Part shown: piece after piece, positions 18,164-27,137 of the stretch
How the letters are laid out: each line of letters starts with the position of its first letter
Position numbering within the stretch: the first letter of the stretch is position 1
DNA from: Parahoeflea alexandrii
Lineage (GTDB): Bacteria > Pseudomonadota > Alphaproteobacteria > Rhizobiales > Rhizobiaceae
Length of the DNA stretch: 64,000 nucleotides
Direction of reading: 5' to 3'
NCBI RefSeq assembly: GCF_027214025.1
Contig: NZ_JAPWHB010000001.1
Location: 620,001 to 684,000, forward strand
The notes under the pieces: model-generated
The model's input: only the letters and a program-made list of their open reading frames with translations
Told to the model about the DNA's origin: nothing
Database searches by the model: none
Program-made: the position numbers and the translations under genes

Positions 18164-18739
18164 ATGAAACCCGCCAAGTCCAAAGCGACACATCTTCTGG
18201 CGGCCGTCATGACCGCGGTCATGCTGGCAGGATGTTCCGGCTATCAGCCGGCGCCGCGGGCATTCCATGAAGCCGTGATGCAGCCCTACCGGCTTGACGC
18301 CGGCGACCGCCTGCGCGTCACCGTGTTCGAGCAGACCGGACTGACCGGCACCTACACCATCGACCAGTCCGGATACATCGCCTTCCCGCTGATCGGGGCG
18401 GTGCCGGCGCGCGGCCGCACCTTGCAGGAACTCGAAGGCAGCATTGCCGCAAACCTCAGGCAGGGCTATCTTCGCGATCCGGACGTGTCGATCGAGATCG
18501 ACCGCTACCGCTCCTTCTTCATCATGGGAGAGGTTGGCCAGTCAGGCCAGTATTCCTACGTCGCCGGTATGACCGTGCAGAACGCAATCGCCATTGCCGG
18601 CGGCTACTCGTCGCGGGCAAACCAGCGCAATGTCGACATTACCCGCAACATCAACGGCAAGATCATGACCGGACGGGTCCGGATTACCGATCCGATCCTT
18701 GCGGGCGACACCATCTACGTGCGTGAGCGGCTGTTCTAA
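18164..18739 (+). CDS. Wza/ExoF-type polysaccharide export lipoprotein
   Basis: The 191-residue protein has a lipoprotein signal ending in LAGC (Cys24), a poly-export domain (YRLDAGDRLRVTVFEQTGLTG, then the YIAFPLIGAVPARG segment) and one SLBB-like domain (FFIMGEVGQSGQYSYVAGMTV). It should form the outer-membrane or periplasmic export channel for the polysaccharide. It is shorter than E. coli Wza, as is common in rhizobia. The start at 18164 is preceded by ACGGAAAAGA. The next gene starts five bases after the stop, so they form an operon. Confidence 0.88.
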   Translation: MKPAKSKATHLLAAVMTAVMLAGCSGYQPAPRAFHEAVMQPYRLDAGDRLRVTVFEQTGLTGTYTIDQSGYIAFPLIGAVPARGRTLQELEGSIAANLRQGYLRDPDVSIEIDRYRSFFIMGEVGQSGQYSYVAGMTVQNAIAIAGGYSSRANQRNVDITRNINGKIMTGRVRITDPILAGDTIYVRERLF

Positions 18740-18743
18740 CCTC

Positions 18744-19925
18744 ATGGCAGCACACGAACCCTTGCGGATCCTTCATTGCTTCCGGTCGCCGGTGGGTGGA
18801 ATTTTCCGCCACGTCCGGGATCTCGCGGAAGAGCATGCGAAGGCCGGACACCAGGTCGGAATCCTGTGCGATTCCACCACCGGCGGCGCCTATGAGGACA
18901 AGCTTTTCGAAACGATCATGCCACACCTGGCGCTTGGGCTGACACGGTTGCCCATTCGCCGGTCGCTGGGGCTATCCGACATCACCTCGGCGTTGAAAAC
19001 CTTCGGTGAAGTCAAGAATTTGCAGCCTGATGTGTTGCACGGACACGGCGCCAAGGGCGGCGCCTTCGTGCGGCTGATCGGCTCACGGTTACGGGTATCA
19101 AGGTCTCGCGTTGCCCGTTTTTATTCCCCGCATGGCGGGAGCCTGCACTATGACGAGAAGACCCTGCGCGGTCAGGCCTATTTCGCCATAGAGCGCCTGC
19201 TCGAGCGCTGGACCGACAGCCTTGTGTTTGTCTCCGACTACGAGCGGCGTACCTACGAGAAGAAGATAGGGGTGCCGCGCACTGCCTGGCGGCTGATCCA
19301 CAACGGGTTGCGCGATAACGAGTTCGAACCGGTGGCGAACGCCCCGGATGCGGTGGATTTTCTCTATATCGGCATGATGCGCGACCTCAAGGGCCCCGAT
19401 GTCTTCATCGAGGCGCTTCGGCGTGCCGAACAGCTGACCGGGCAGCCCCTGCGCGGCGTCATGGTGGGCGATGGCGAGGACAAGCCGCGCTACCAGGCGC
19501 GGCTCGATCTGCTTGGCATGGGCGACCGGGTGAAGATGCACGACGCCATGCCGGCGCGTGAAGCCTTCGCGCTGGGCCGGACGGTCGTCATCCCCTCGCG
19601 GGCTGAATCCATGCCCTATATCGTTCTCGAAGCGGTTGCCGCGGGCAAGCCGGTGGTCTCCACCGAAGTCGGCGGCATCCCCGAAATTCTGGGCAAGGGG
19701 TTCGCCGGATTTGTCCCGCCGGGGGACATCGAGGCGCTGGCCGGCGCCATGGCCCACGCCATCGCCGATCCGCAATGGCTGCCGGACGCCATGCCGGAGA
19801 TGACGGGCTTTCGCGCGAATTTCTCGGCCCAGACCATGGCCGATCGCATGGCAACGCTGTACCAGGATTGCCTGGACGGACGACTGCGGGACAGTCGGCA
19901 GCACGGAGCGTCAAGCCTTTCTTAG
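18744..19925 (+). CDS. Glycosyltransferase, GT4 family
   Basis: The 393-residue protein starts with a Rossmann strand (RILHCFRSPVGGIFRHVRDLA) and ends with the GT4 donor-site pattern: FLYIGMMRDLKGPDVFIEAL, then the PSRAESMPYIVLEAVAAGKPVV stretch with the EX7E glutamates and GGIPEIL. It should add a sugar to the lipid-linked repeat unit on the cytoplasmic side of the membrane. The sugar cannot be deduced. It is cotranscribed with the export lipoprotein upstream (4-base gap) and the initiating transferase downstream. Confidence 0.88.
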   Translation: MAAHEPLRILHCFRSPVGGIFRHVRDLAEEHAKAGHQVGILCDSTTGGAYEDKLFETIMPHLALGLTRLPIRRSLGLSDITSALKTFGEVKNLQPDVLHGHGAKGGAFVRLIGSRLRVSRSRVARFYSPHGGSLHYDEKTLRGQAYFAIERLLERWTDSLVFVSDYERRTYEKKIGVPRTAWRLIHNGLRDNEFEPVANAPDAVDFLYIGMMRDLKGPDVFIEALRRAEQLTGQPLRGVMVGDGEDKPRYQARLDLLGMGDRVKMHDAMPAREAFALGRTVVIPSRAESMPYIVLEAVAAGKPVVSTEVGGIPEILGKGFAGFVPPGDIEALAGAMAHAIADPQWLPDAMPEMTGFRANFSAQTMADRMATLYQDCLDGRLRDSRQHGASSLS

Positions 19926-19973
19926 GGAGCGCGTGCTATCCCGGTGGAGTAAAACTCCGGGGAGAGTTCGACC

Positions 19974-21539
19974 GTGAACAAGTTCGACCGCGATGACGCG
20001 TTCAATTCCGAAGGCATCCGCAAGGCCATGGCCGAGATCAAGGTCAAGCCGAGCCTGAAAGGCGCGGACGGCCAACCGGTCGTGGAAATGAGCCGCCTGG
20101 CGCGCCAGACCGCCAACCGGCTGTCGCAGGAAAACTACTCCCCGACGATGATCATCGGCTCGCTGCGGCTGGCGGAATTCGCGCTGCTGGCGCTGACCGG
20201 CTTCATTGTCCATGCGCTTTATGTCGGCCTTTCCCTGGAAACGACCCTGTATCTGTACGCTCCGGCGATCCTGATCGGTTCGACACTGACCGTGCTGCTG
20301 ATCCAGATTGCCGACGGCTACCAGGTCCCTGCCCTCAGAAGCGCGCTCAGGACATTGCCCAGGGTGCTCAGCGCCTGGTCCATCGCCTTTGCAATCATCG
20401 CGCTTTTGGCATTCTTCATGCAATACGGGCTGGTGTTCTCGCGGTTCTGGTTCGCCGCCTGGTACATCTCCGGAGCCATTGCCCTGGTCGTGCTGCGCAA
20501 CGTCGTTTCCTTCGGCATCCGGCGCTGGGCCAGGAACGGGATCATGGAGCGGCGTGCAGTGATCGTCGGCGGCGGCGACATCGCCAAGGCGCTGATCCGC
20601 TCGATCGAGCAGGACGCCGACAACGATATCCGCATCTGCGGCTTCTTCGATGACCGCGACGAGAAGCGTTCGCCGCCGATCATCGCCGGCTATCCGAAAC
20701 TCGGGAACATCGACGCGCTGGTGGAATTCGCCCGCATGGCGCGGATCGACATGCTGATCATCGCGATGCCGCTGCACGCGGAATCGCGGGTGCTGGAGCT
20801 TTTGAAGAAACTCTGGATCCTGCCGCTCGACATCCGGCTTGCGGCGCACGCCAACAAGCTCAGGTTCCGGCCGCGCGCCTATTCCTATGTCGGCGCGGTT
20901 CCGATGCTCGACATCTTCGACCGGCCGATCACCGACTGGGACTCGGTCGCCAAGCGGGCCTTCGACATCTTCTTTTCGCTGCTGGCGATCGCGCTTCTCT
21001 GGCCGGTCATGGTCGGAACGGCAATCGCCATCAAGCTCGATTCCAAGGGCCCGGTGCTGTTCAAGCAGAAGCGCCACGGCTTCAACAACGAAGTCATCGA
21101 GGTGCTCAAGTTCCGTTCGATGTACACCGAACAATGCGACCCGACGGCCCGCGCCGCAGTCACCAAGGGCGACCCGCGCGTCACCAAGGTCGGGCGCTTC
21201 ATTCGCAAGTCCTCGATCGACGAATTGCCGCAATTCTTCAACGTGCTGCGTGGCGAACTCTCACTCGTGGGACCACGGCCGCACGCCGTTGTCGCAGCAG
21301 CGCATGACCGGCTGTTTGCCGAAGTCGTCGACGGTTACTTCGCCCGCCACCGGGTCAAGCCGGGCGTCACCGGCTGGGCGCAGATCAACGGCTGGCGCGG
21401 CGAGATCGACAATGACGAGAAGATCAAGCAGCGCACGGCCTGCGATCTCTACTACATCGAGAACTGGTCGCTGCTGTTCGACCTCAAGATCCTGTTCCTG
21501 ACGCCGCTCAAGCTGCTCAACACGGAAAACGCCTATTGA
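19974..21539 (+). CDS. Undecaprenyl-phosphate sugar phosphotransferase (WcaJ type)
   Basis: The 521-residue protein has four N-terminal membrane helices (about residues 60-165), a nucleotide-binding-like middle domain (RRAVIVGGGDIAKALIRSI) and the C-terminal bacterial sugar-transferase domain starting at KRAFDIFFSLLAIALLWPV, with LKFRSMYTE, RKSSIDELPQFFNVLRGE and SLVGPRPH. It starts repeat-unit assembly by loading glucose-1-P or a similar sugar onto undecaprenyl phosphate. The start is GTG with GGGGAGAG upstream. Its stop overlaps the next gene. Confidence 0.92.
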   Translation: MNKFDRDDAFNSEGIRKAMAEIKVKPSLKGADGQPVVEMSRLARQTANRLSQENYSPTMIIGSLRLAEFALLALTGFIVHALYVGLSLETTLYLYAPAILIGSTLTVLLIQIADGYQVPALRSALRTLPRVLSAWSIAFAIIALLAFFMQYGLVFSRFWFAAWYISGAIALVVLRNVVSFGIRRWARNGIMERRAVIVGGGDIAKALIRSIEQDADNDIRICGFFDDRDEKRSPPIIAGYPKLGNIDALVEFARMARIDMLIIAMPLHAESRVLELLKKLWILPLDIRLAAHANKLRFRPRAYSYVGAVPMLDIFDRPITDWDSVAKRAFDIFFSLLAIALLWPVMVGTAIAIKLDSKGPVLFKQKRHGFNNEVIEVLKFRSMYTEQCDPTARAAVTKGDPRVTKVGRFIRKSSIDELPQFFNVLRGELSLVGPRPHAVVAAAHDRLFAEVVDGYFARHRVKPGVTGWAQINGWRGEIDNDEKIKQRTACDLYYIENWSLLFDLKILFLTPLKLLNTENAY

Positions 21540-22801
21540 CCAGCGCCGCCCTGCCAGCCCCTGTCCTGTTTCAGCCGCAGCGCGCGGCGATCTCGATGCT
21601 GGCGTCGTTGCTGGTGGCTTTCGGCGTGTTCCTGTCCGGCTTCGTCATCAACGAGCCCGCGCCGTATGAACTCTTCCTGGTCGTGCTGATCGGCATCTGG
21701 GCGGTCTTCGGGTTGCGGCTGTCCAGGCACATCGCGCCGCTGATCGTGCTCTATGTGATCTTCAACATCGGCGGCATGTTCTCGATCCTGACGATGGACA
21801 ACGTCAAGGACACGCCGATGTATATCGCCGTGTCGCTGTTTCTCGCCTTCACCTCGATGTTCTTCGCCGCCATCATCGAAGCCGACCAGCGGCGGCTGGC
21901 GCTGATCTTCCGGGCCTATGTGGCGGCTGCGATCATCACCGCGCTCCTGGGGATCCTTGGCTATCTCGGCGCAATTCCGGGCGGCGAGGTGTTCACCCGC
22001 TATGGCCGGGCGATGGGCGCGTTTCAGGATCCCAACGTGTTCGGACCCTACCTGGTGCTGCCGGCGCTTTACCTGATGTACGGGCTGCTGACCGGCACGC
22101 TGAAGGCGGCACCCTTGCGCGTCATCGGACTGATGATCCTGGCGCTCGGGGTGTTTTTCTCGTTCTCGCGCGCGGCCTGGGGCCTGCTGCCGATCACCAT
22201 GGTGCTGCTGGTGACAACCATGCTGATCAAGGAACGCACCGGCGCCTTCCGGCTGAAGATCCTGGTGATGACGCTGATCGGAACTTTGCTGCTCGTCGCG
22301 GCGATCATCGTGGCGCTGCAGTTCGACCAGATCGCCGACCTTTTCTCAGACCGCGCCAAGCTGGTGCAGTCCTATGACGGCGCGCGGCTTGGCCGCTTCG
22401 AGCGGCACGCCATCGGCTTCCTGATGGCGATGGAGCATCCGCTCGGCATCGGGCCGCTGGAATTCGGCCTGATGTGGGGCGAGGACACGCACAATATCTG
22501 GCTCAAGGCGCTGATGGATTACGGCTGGCTGGGCTTTGTCAGCTACGTGACGCTGATCGTCTGGACCCTGGTGCTTGGCTTTCGCTTCCTGCTGCGCGAC
22601 CGGCCCTGGCAGCCCTACCTGATGCTCGCCTACATCGTGCTGGTCGGGCACACGATCATCGGCAACGTCATCGACACCGACCACTGGCGGCATTTCTACC
22701 TGCTGATGGGAATCGTCTGGGGATGCATCGCGCTGGAAATGCGCTGGCAATCACGGCTGCGGGCCGAGACCCGCATACAGGCAAGCCCCCTGCCCGCCTG
22801 A
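21536..22801 (+). CDS. Wzy/ExoQ-like polysaccharide polymerase (O-antigen ligase family)
   Basis: The 421-residue protein has about ten to eleven hydrophobic segments and a large loop containing the Wzy_C signature (RLGRFERHAIGFLMAMEHPLGIGPLEF, then the HNIWLKALMDYGWLGF segment). It should polymerise lipid-linked repeat units on the periplasmic side. The likely start is TTG at 21536, overlapping the upstream stop by four bases (TTGA), which implies translational coupling. It ends the exopolysaccharide operon 70 bases before the integrated element. Confidence 0.85.
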   Translation: MTSAALPAPVLFQPQRAAISMLASLLVAFGVFLSGFVINEPAPYELFLVVLIGIWAVFGLRLSRHIAPLIVLYVIFNIGGMFSILTMDNVKDTPMYIAVSLFLAFTSMFFAAIIEADQRRLALIFRAYVAAAIITALLGILGYLGAIPGGEVFTRYGRAMGAFQDPNVFGPYLVLPALYLMYGLLTGTLKAAPLRVIGLMILALGVFFSFSRAAWGLLPITMVLLVTTMLIKERTGAFRLKILVMTLIGTLLLVAAIIVALQFDQIADLFSDRAKLVQSYDGARLGRFERHAIGFLMAMEHPLGIGPLEFGLMWGEDTHNIWLKALMDYGWLGFVSYVTLIVWTLVLGFRFLLRDRPWQPYLMLAYIVLVGHTIIGNVIDTDHWRHFYLLMGIVWGCIALEMRWQSRLRAETRIQASPLPA

Positions 22802-22870
22802 GGTTGCGGCACGGCAACTGCCGGCACCGCCAACAGGCGGCGCTGGACAAGGTCATCAGACATTTTTGAA

Positions 22871-22922
22871 AATGGTCGGAGCGGCGGGATTCGAACCCAC
22901 GACCCCTTGTCCCCCAGACAAG
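22871..22922 (-). repeat. attL: displaced 3' end of tRNA-Pro
   Basis: These 52 bases are identical to the 3' part of the intact tRNA-Pro gene at 33864-33940, from just beyond CCA through the anticodon stem. After position 22922 the similarity ends, so this is not a complete tRNA but the original chromosomal tRNA tail left after integration. Confidence 0.92.
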
Positions 22923-23034
22923 AATAGTGCGTTAGCTGGCTATTTATGGGATTGCACAGATCACAAATTACTATGTTTTTACAATGCTATCTAACCCTTG
23001 CCCACTTGATAAGTTCGCGCCGTCACCCTAAGTA

Positions 23035-23056
23035 CTGGCTACAATGTGGCTACAAG
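23035..23056 (+). repeat. Candidate integrase arm-type site, left end
   Basis: Two tandem copies of (T)GGCTACA lie directly before and over the start region of the integrase gene. A matching 22-base block with two differences lies at 33798-33819 near the right end, in the same orientation. A further TGGCTAT copy lies at 22937. Confidence 0.4.
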
Positions 23057-23066
23057 GGATGATCTC

Positions 23067-24308
23067 ATGGCGCGAATGCGGATTACTCAATCGGCCGTAA
23101 CTGACATCATGGCCGGTGCGATTCCTAACAAGACATCCTATTTTTATGACGAGGATGTAACTGGCTTTGGCTTCTATAGAACGCCAGGGAACACCGGAAC
23201 TTTTTTCGCGGAATACCGGCCGGTTGCAGGAGGATCTAAGAAACGGATCAAGCTTGGACGGGTGGGCACGCTAAAGGCGAGCGAGGCGCGCGAAGCAGCG
23301 CGGAAGGCGATCGCCAACGCAGCGCTTGGTAAAGACCTTGCTACGGATCGCGCCACCGAACGCGCAAGCCTTACGGTGAAGGAACTCGTTGAGCGATACA
23401 TTCTGGAATACGTCGCGACGAAAAAGAAAAAGGCGTCCGCCGATTTTTATCGGGTGATGCTGTCAAAACATATTGCCCCGCACATCGGATCAAGCAAAGC
23501 CACAACGCTAAGCCGTACAGACGTACAGCGCGCACATACAGCCATGTCTAAGACAGCCAAGGTATCAGCCAACCGAGCAATAAGTTTGCTTGCTGCGGCC
23601 TACGTGTGGGGCGCTAAGAACGAGCTTATCCCCACCGGAACTAATCCTGCTCACGGTGTGGACCTGAACAAAGAGTCTGCCCGCGAGCGGTTCCTCACCG
23701 AAGCGGAAATGGTGCGGCTTGGCGAAGCGATGCGGGAAGCGGAGACGGTAGGGTTTGAGGCCAACACTACCGGAGCAAAACATTCGCCAAAGGGTCAGCG
23801 AACCGTCATGCACCCTTCCGTCACCGGTGCAATCAGGTTGATCATGTTGACCGGTTGCCGATTACGGGAGATCCTCCATTTGCGTTGGTCAGAAGTTGAT
23901 CTGGATCGCGGGGTTGCGTTCCTGCCCGATAGCAAAACCGGCAGGAAGGCCGTCATTTTGTCCGCCGCTGCAATCGCGGTGATGCGAGACATGCCCCGTG
24001 TGGGCGAATATGTGGTTGCAAGCGATAGCTCAGGAACGCCGGAGGAAAAGCCCCGCGCCGATCTCAAGCGGCCATGGGCAGCGATCTGCAAACGGGCCGG
24101 ACTTGAGGGCCTACGCATTCACGACCTGCGCCACTCGTTTGCCAGCGTCGGCGCATGGTCTGGTCTTGGATTGCCAGTCATCGGCAAGCTACTTGGACAC
24201 GCAGACTCGAAAACGACCCAGCGCTACGCACATATTGCCGACGAACCGGCGCGGCGTGCCGCTGACCTGATCGCTGACCAAATCGCTACAGCCATTGGGG
24301 GGAAATGA
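23067..24308 (+). CDS. int: Tyrosine recombinase (integrase) of the element
   Basis: The 413-residue protein has the layout of P4-like integrases: an N-terminal DUF4102-like domain (GFGFYRTPGNTGTFFAEYR and KRIKLGRVGTLKASEAR), a core-binding domain (about residues 95-190) and a C-terminal catalytic domain with arginine in TGCRLREILHLRW, HDLRHSFAS, and the LLGHADSKTTQRYAHI segment with the nucleophilic tyrosine. It catalyses site-specific recombination at tRNA-Pro. The start at 23067 is chosen because AAGGGA lies seven bases upstream; a GTG at 23046 is less likely. It overlaps the next gene by four bases. Confidence 0.95.
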   Translation: MARMRITQSAVTDIMAGAIPNKTSYFYDEDVTGFGFYRTPGNTGTFFAEYRPVAGGSKKRIKLGRVGTLKASEAREAARKAIANAALGKDLATDRATERASLTVKELVERYILEYVATKKKKASADFYRVMLSKHIAPHIGSSKATTLSRTDVQRAHTAMSKTAKVSANRAISLLAAAYVWGAKNELIPTGTNPAHGVDLNKESARERFLTEAEMVRLGEAMREAETVGFEANTTGAKHSPKGQRTVMHPSVTGAIRLIMLTGCRLREILHLRWSEVDLDRGVAFLPDSKTGRKAVILSAAAIAVMRDMPRVGEYVVASDSSGTPEEKPRADLKRPWAAICKRAGLEGLRIHDLRHSFASVGAWSGLGLPVIGKLLGHADSKTTQRYAHIADEPARRAADLIADQIATAIGGK

Positions 24309-24682
24309 TGGCTAAGTTGCCAGACGCATTCAGTCTGCAGGCGATCCCCATTCAAACTGCGATTTCTGAAGGTCGGACCGAGGATGCCAAGACATTGATC
24401 GTCGCCATCCTTTCCGAAGGTCGCGCCGATAAAGCCGTGCAACGAATTGCGGCTTCCATGATCAAGGGGCCGAAAGCCAAGCGTGGGCGGAAGACCTCGT
24501 TACCCCGTCATTGGCTTGATATTGGACCGGACTTCCATTCTATGCGCGAAAACGGCAAGCGATATGAAGATGCATTGCGAGAACTTGCGAAGCGTTATGG
24601 ATACTCGGAAACCCACATTCGAAAAGCAGTAGCCGTGTACGATCAAGCGATCGAGGATGCTGCCGAGGCTTCCCGCAGTTAA
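24305..24682 (+). CDS. Small protein of unknown function, probably DNA-binding
   Basis: The 125-residue product is helical and basic in the middle (KGPKAKRGRKTS). Near the C-terminus YGYSETHIRKAVAVYDQA looks like a helix-turn-helix. Its ATG overlaps the integrase stop (ATGA), so it is coexpressed with int and may take part in excision or its control. No family is recognised. Confidence 0.6.
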   Translation: MMAKLPDAFSLQAIPIQTAISEGRTEDAKTLIVAILSEGRADKAVQRIAASMIKGPKAKRGRKTSLPRHWLDIGPDFHSMRENGKRYEDALRELAKRYGYSETHIRKAVAVYDQAIEDAAEASRS

Positions 24683-24760
24683 ACAGCATTTGTTTGCCTA
24701 AGATGATTTGTAAGTCCGGTTTATCTATCTGGTTGCAACGTGATGAAACGAGGTAATCGA

Positions 24761-24955
24761 ATGGCAAACTTTAGGACACGACAGGCAGCGGAATACCTTC
24801 AGGTATCGAAATCCCTGCTAGACAAGCTGCGATGCTATGGCGGTGGTCCGGTTTATGCAAAGCTGGGCTCTACCGTTATTTACTGTAGCGAAGATCTTGA
24901 CGCTTGGCTGGCAACCAAAAAGCGTCAACCCGCAAACGATAATCAGGCGCGCTAG
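24761..24955 (+). CDS. AlpA-like helix-turn-helix regulator / excisionase
   Basis: The 64-residue protein is a single winged helix-turn-helix of the HTH_17 (AlpA/MerR-like) type: FRTRQAAEYLQVSKSLLDKLRCYGGGPVYAKLGSTVIYCSEDLDAWLA. Such proteins in satellites and prophages activate or repress the element's promoters and often serve as excisionases. The start at 24761 has GAGG upstream. The C-terminus ends in PANDNQAR, a motif shared with other proteins of the element. Confidence 0.85.
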   Translation: MANFRTRQAAEYLQVSKSLLDKLRCYGGGPVYAKLGSTVIYCSEDLDAWLATKKRQPANDNQAR

Positions 24956-25001
24956 CGCCCTCCCCGCCTAACCACCACCTAACTCAACCACCCGCCGGCA
25001 A

Positions 25002-25033
25002 GTTGTCGGCGGCGCGCATTTTTGCGCGACAAC
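25002..25033 (+). other. Hairpin before the replication genes
   Basis: The arms GTTGTCG and CGACAAC enclose a GC-rich bulge and a loop with five T residues. It lies between the regulator gene and the ribosome binding site of the gene at 25046. It has no T-tract after the stem, so it is not a classic terminator. Confidence 0.35.
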
Positions 25034-25045
25034 CCAGGAGACAAA

Positions 25046-25285
25046 ATGAGAGTTCTTTATTGCCACCCGGTCGAGGGCCGCGGTGATCGCAAGGCCGTGG
25101 CCTTTCTAGATGTCGAGCTTACTCCGGATGTGCGCCTGTATGGCCTGCGTTTAGTGCGACAGCCCGATGGCCGCCATATGGTCTATGCTCCCCAAGCTGG
25201 CCAGCGGCGCGTGGCGACCTTTTCAAAACCCTTGGCGCAATCCATCACAGACGCAGCCGTGGCGGCTCTTGAGGCGGCGCGATGA
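25046..25285 (+). CDS. Small phage-type hypothetical protein
   Basis: The 79-residue protein contains the stretch LTPDVRLYGLRLVRQPDGRHMVYAP, a beta-rich pattern seen in small proteins next to phage and plasmid replication genes in rhizobia. CAGGAGAC lies at the proper distance from the ATG. It overlaps the RepA-like gene by four bases (ATGA), so it is probably part of the replication module. Confidence 0.65.
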   Translation: MRVLYCHPVEGRGDRKAVAFLDVELTPDVRLYGLRLVRQPDGRHMVYAPQAGQRRVATFSKPLAQSITDAAVAALEAAR

Positions 25286-26529
25286 ACGCGGCCGCAATCA
25301 CGGCAACGCCCTATGAATGGAAAGATCCCAAGACACTGCCGTTGCGCGGCGAGCCATGGAGAATCGAAGATGAATTCGAGGATTACCCCGACAAAGCCCT
25401 GGCGATCGTTAAGCGCGCCGTCGAGAAATGGGCTAGGGAGAATCCCGAACCGCTTGCGCCGGCAAACGATAACAACTGTCTCTCACTCCTTAACCCCGCT
25501 GATCTTGAAGGCCAACCCGTCCCGCCGCGTGAGTGGTTCGTTCAAGAGCTGATCCCCGCGCGCCAGGTGACAATTTTGAACGGCGACGGTGGAGTCGGCA
25601 AATCGCTCTTGGCGCTACAGATTGCGGCAGCGAGCGCGTCGGCGTCCGACGTATGCGGATTGTCCCCAGCACCCGGCCGCGCGCTCTACGTGGGCGCGGA
25701 AGATGATGCCGACGAGTTTCATCGACGCCTTGCTGACATCGCGACGGCGCAAGGCCGCGCGCTTTCCGACCTTGAAAATTTGCGGGTCGTGTCGCTGGCG
25801 GATTCAGATGCGCTGCTAGCAATTCCAAACAAGGCGGGCAATCTTGAGCCGACATCGCTGTTTCAATCGCTGGTGGCCAGCGTTGGTGCTTTCGAACCGC
25901 GCTTTGTGGTCCTTGACACCGCGGCCGATATGTTCGGCGGCGACGAGATCAAGCGCGGCCAAGTTCGGCAATTTATTGGCATGCTTCGCGCTTTAGCGTT
26001 ACAGGCCGATTGTGCGATTCTGTTATTGGCGCATCCATCAGTCAAAGGCATGGAGTCCGGCAGCGGCACCAGCGGTTCGACGGCCTGGTCGAATTCGGTT
26101 CGTTCGCGGCTCTATCTCACCAGCGACAAGGACGATGCCAGTCGCCGCATCTTGAAAACGGTGAAGGCTAACTACGGCACTACCGGCGACGAAATCAAAA
26201 TCCAATGGCAGAGCGGAGCGTTCGTCCTTGATGACGGCAAGCCGTCCATTGGGAGCGCACTGGTGCAAGCGCGGCACGAGCGAATCTTTGTCGAGGTGCT
26301 GCAAAAACTGACCGAACAGGGCCGCAATCTTTCGCCGTCTCCTTCCGCCGCATATGCACCAAAACTGATTGCGGCGGACCCCGATGCCAAGGGGATATCG
26401 AAGAAGGATCTGGAGTCGGCGATGGCGCGGTTGCTGCATGCGGGCCGCATCCAAATCGAGACGATAGGGCCGAAATCAAGGGCAACAAAACGGCTGATTG
26501 TCACGCCTTCAGACGGAGATTCAGACTGA
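25282..26529 (+). CDS. RepA-like hexameric ATPase (AAA_25 family)
   Basis: The 415-residue protein carries a Walker A motif GDGGVGKS at residues 101-108, a Walker B strand (RFVVLDTAADMF, about 207-218), the RecA-fold SxLLLAHPS segment and the GSGTSGSTAWSNSVRSRLYL region typical of RSF1010 RepA-like helicases. The C-terminal 90 residues look like a winged helix (KKDLESAMARLLHAGRIQIE). It should load on or unwind DNA for replication of the excised element. The last codons overlap the first iterons of the array at 26508. Confidence 0.88.
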   Translation: MNAAAITATPYEWKDPKTLPLRGEPWRIEDEFEDYPDKALAIVKRAVEKWARENPEPLAPANDNNCLSLLNPADLEGQPVPPREWFVQELIPARQVTILNGDGGVGKSLLALQIAAASASASDVCGLSPAPGRALYVGAEDDADEFHRRLADIATAQGRALSDLENLRVVSLADSDALLAIPNKAGNLEPTSLFQSLVASVGAFEPRFVVLDTAADMFGGDEIKRGQVRQFIGMLRALALQADCAILLLAHPSVKGMESGSGTSGSTAWSNSVRSRLYLTSDKDDASRRILKTVKANYGTTGDEIKIQWQSGAFVLDDGKPSIGSALVQARHERIFVEVLQKLTEQGRNLSPSPSAAYAPKLIAADPDAKGISKKDLESAMARLLHAGRIQIETIGPKSRATKRLIVTPSDGDSD

Positions 26530-26627
26530 CTTCAGACGCCTTCATACCCATTAAGACTGGGGGTTCAGACACACCCCCTAATACCCCCGTGTGCGTCTGA
26601 AGCACGCACACCGGTCTGAAACCGGTG
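26508..26627. repeat. TTCAGAC iteron array with hairpins; candidate replication origin
   Basis: Perfect TTCAGAC copies begin at 26508, 26520, 26531 and 26564, and one-mismatch copies at 26541 and 26551, spaced about 10-13 bases. Inverted copies GTCTGAA lie at 26595 and 26614. Three hairpins (26559-26578, 26589-26611, 26609-26627) carry the motif in or beside their loops. The array starts inside the end of the RepA-like gene. This is the arrangement of iteron origins, though an RNA-level role is possible. Confidence 0.5.
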
Positions 26628-26678
26628 AGCACTTCAAACCCACAATGAAGAAACCAGAGGAGAATGAAAGAATGAAAA

Positions 26679-26876
26679 ATGTTTGCAATTGCCTCCCCGT
26701 TCACCGCTCGCCGGGAACGATACGAATCCGATGGCCCGAAGTTGAACCGCGTGCTTGAGCAGGTTCGCGTGGTCGGCGTCTCCACCGATGATGACGGCTC
26801 GCCGGCTTACGTTGTCGAAGTTCTGCAGGGCGACAGGATTAGCTTAGCGATCGAGCCCTATTTGATCCGAGCATAA
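26679..26876 (+). CDS. Small hypothetical protein
   Basis: The 65-residue product has a basic N-terminal half and an acidic, beta-like C-terminal half (YVVEVLQGDRISLAIEPYLIR). The ribosome binding site GAGGAG is 15 bases upstream, which is rather far, so a start is not certain. The next gene begins 13 bases after its stop. Confidence 0.45.
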   Translation: MFAIASPFTARRERYESDGPKLNRVLEQVRVVGVSTDDDGSPAYVVEVLQGDRISLAIEPYLIRA

Positions 26877-26889
26877 CAAGGAGATGCCA

Positions 26890-27054
26890 ATGACTGACAC
26901 CGATCGACCGTTCCGCGGCCGGCGCGTTTCGTGGGCCGAATTTGAACGAGTGACGGGCCGCAAGAAGCCCGATTACGCCAGGCTCAAAGCCGAGGCGGCG
27001 AATGATAACGATGCGCCTTTGCATGAAGATGTAACCGCCGAAAAAGCCACATAG
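26890..27054 (+). CDS. 54-residue protein of unknown function
   Basis: A short frame begins at ATG 26890 behind an excellent AAGGAG site and encodes 54 residues, starting MTDTDRPFRGRRVSWAEFE. The first half is basic, the second acidic, and it contains AANDNDAP, the short motif found in other proteins of the element. No function can be assigned. Confidence 0.5.
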   Translation: MTDTDRPFRGRRVSWAEFERVTGRKKPDYARLKAEAANDNDAPLHEDVTAEKAT

Positions 27055-27137
27055 CCGCTCACTGGTAACAAATACCAGTCAGACAAAGCTTCAGCCGCCG
27101 GCGCTGTCCGGTACGACGACATCAGGAACCTGCAATA

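Noticed and set aside
19911-21233. A 440-residue minus-strand open frame
   Set aside because: It overlaps the WcaJ-type gene, whose catalytic motifs are clear, and has the composition of an antisense shadow.
22871-22945. A second tRNA-Pro gene at the left end of the element
   Set aside because: Only the 3' 49 bases of the tRNA are present; the sequence after the anticodon stem does not form the D-arm or the 5' acceptor strand.
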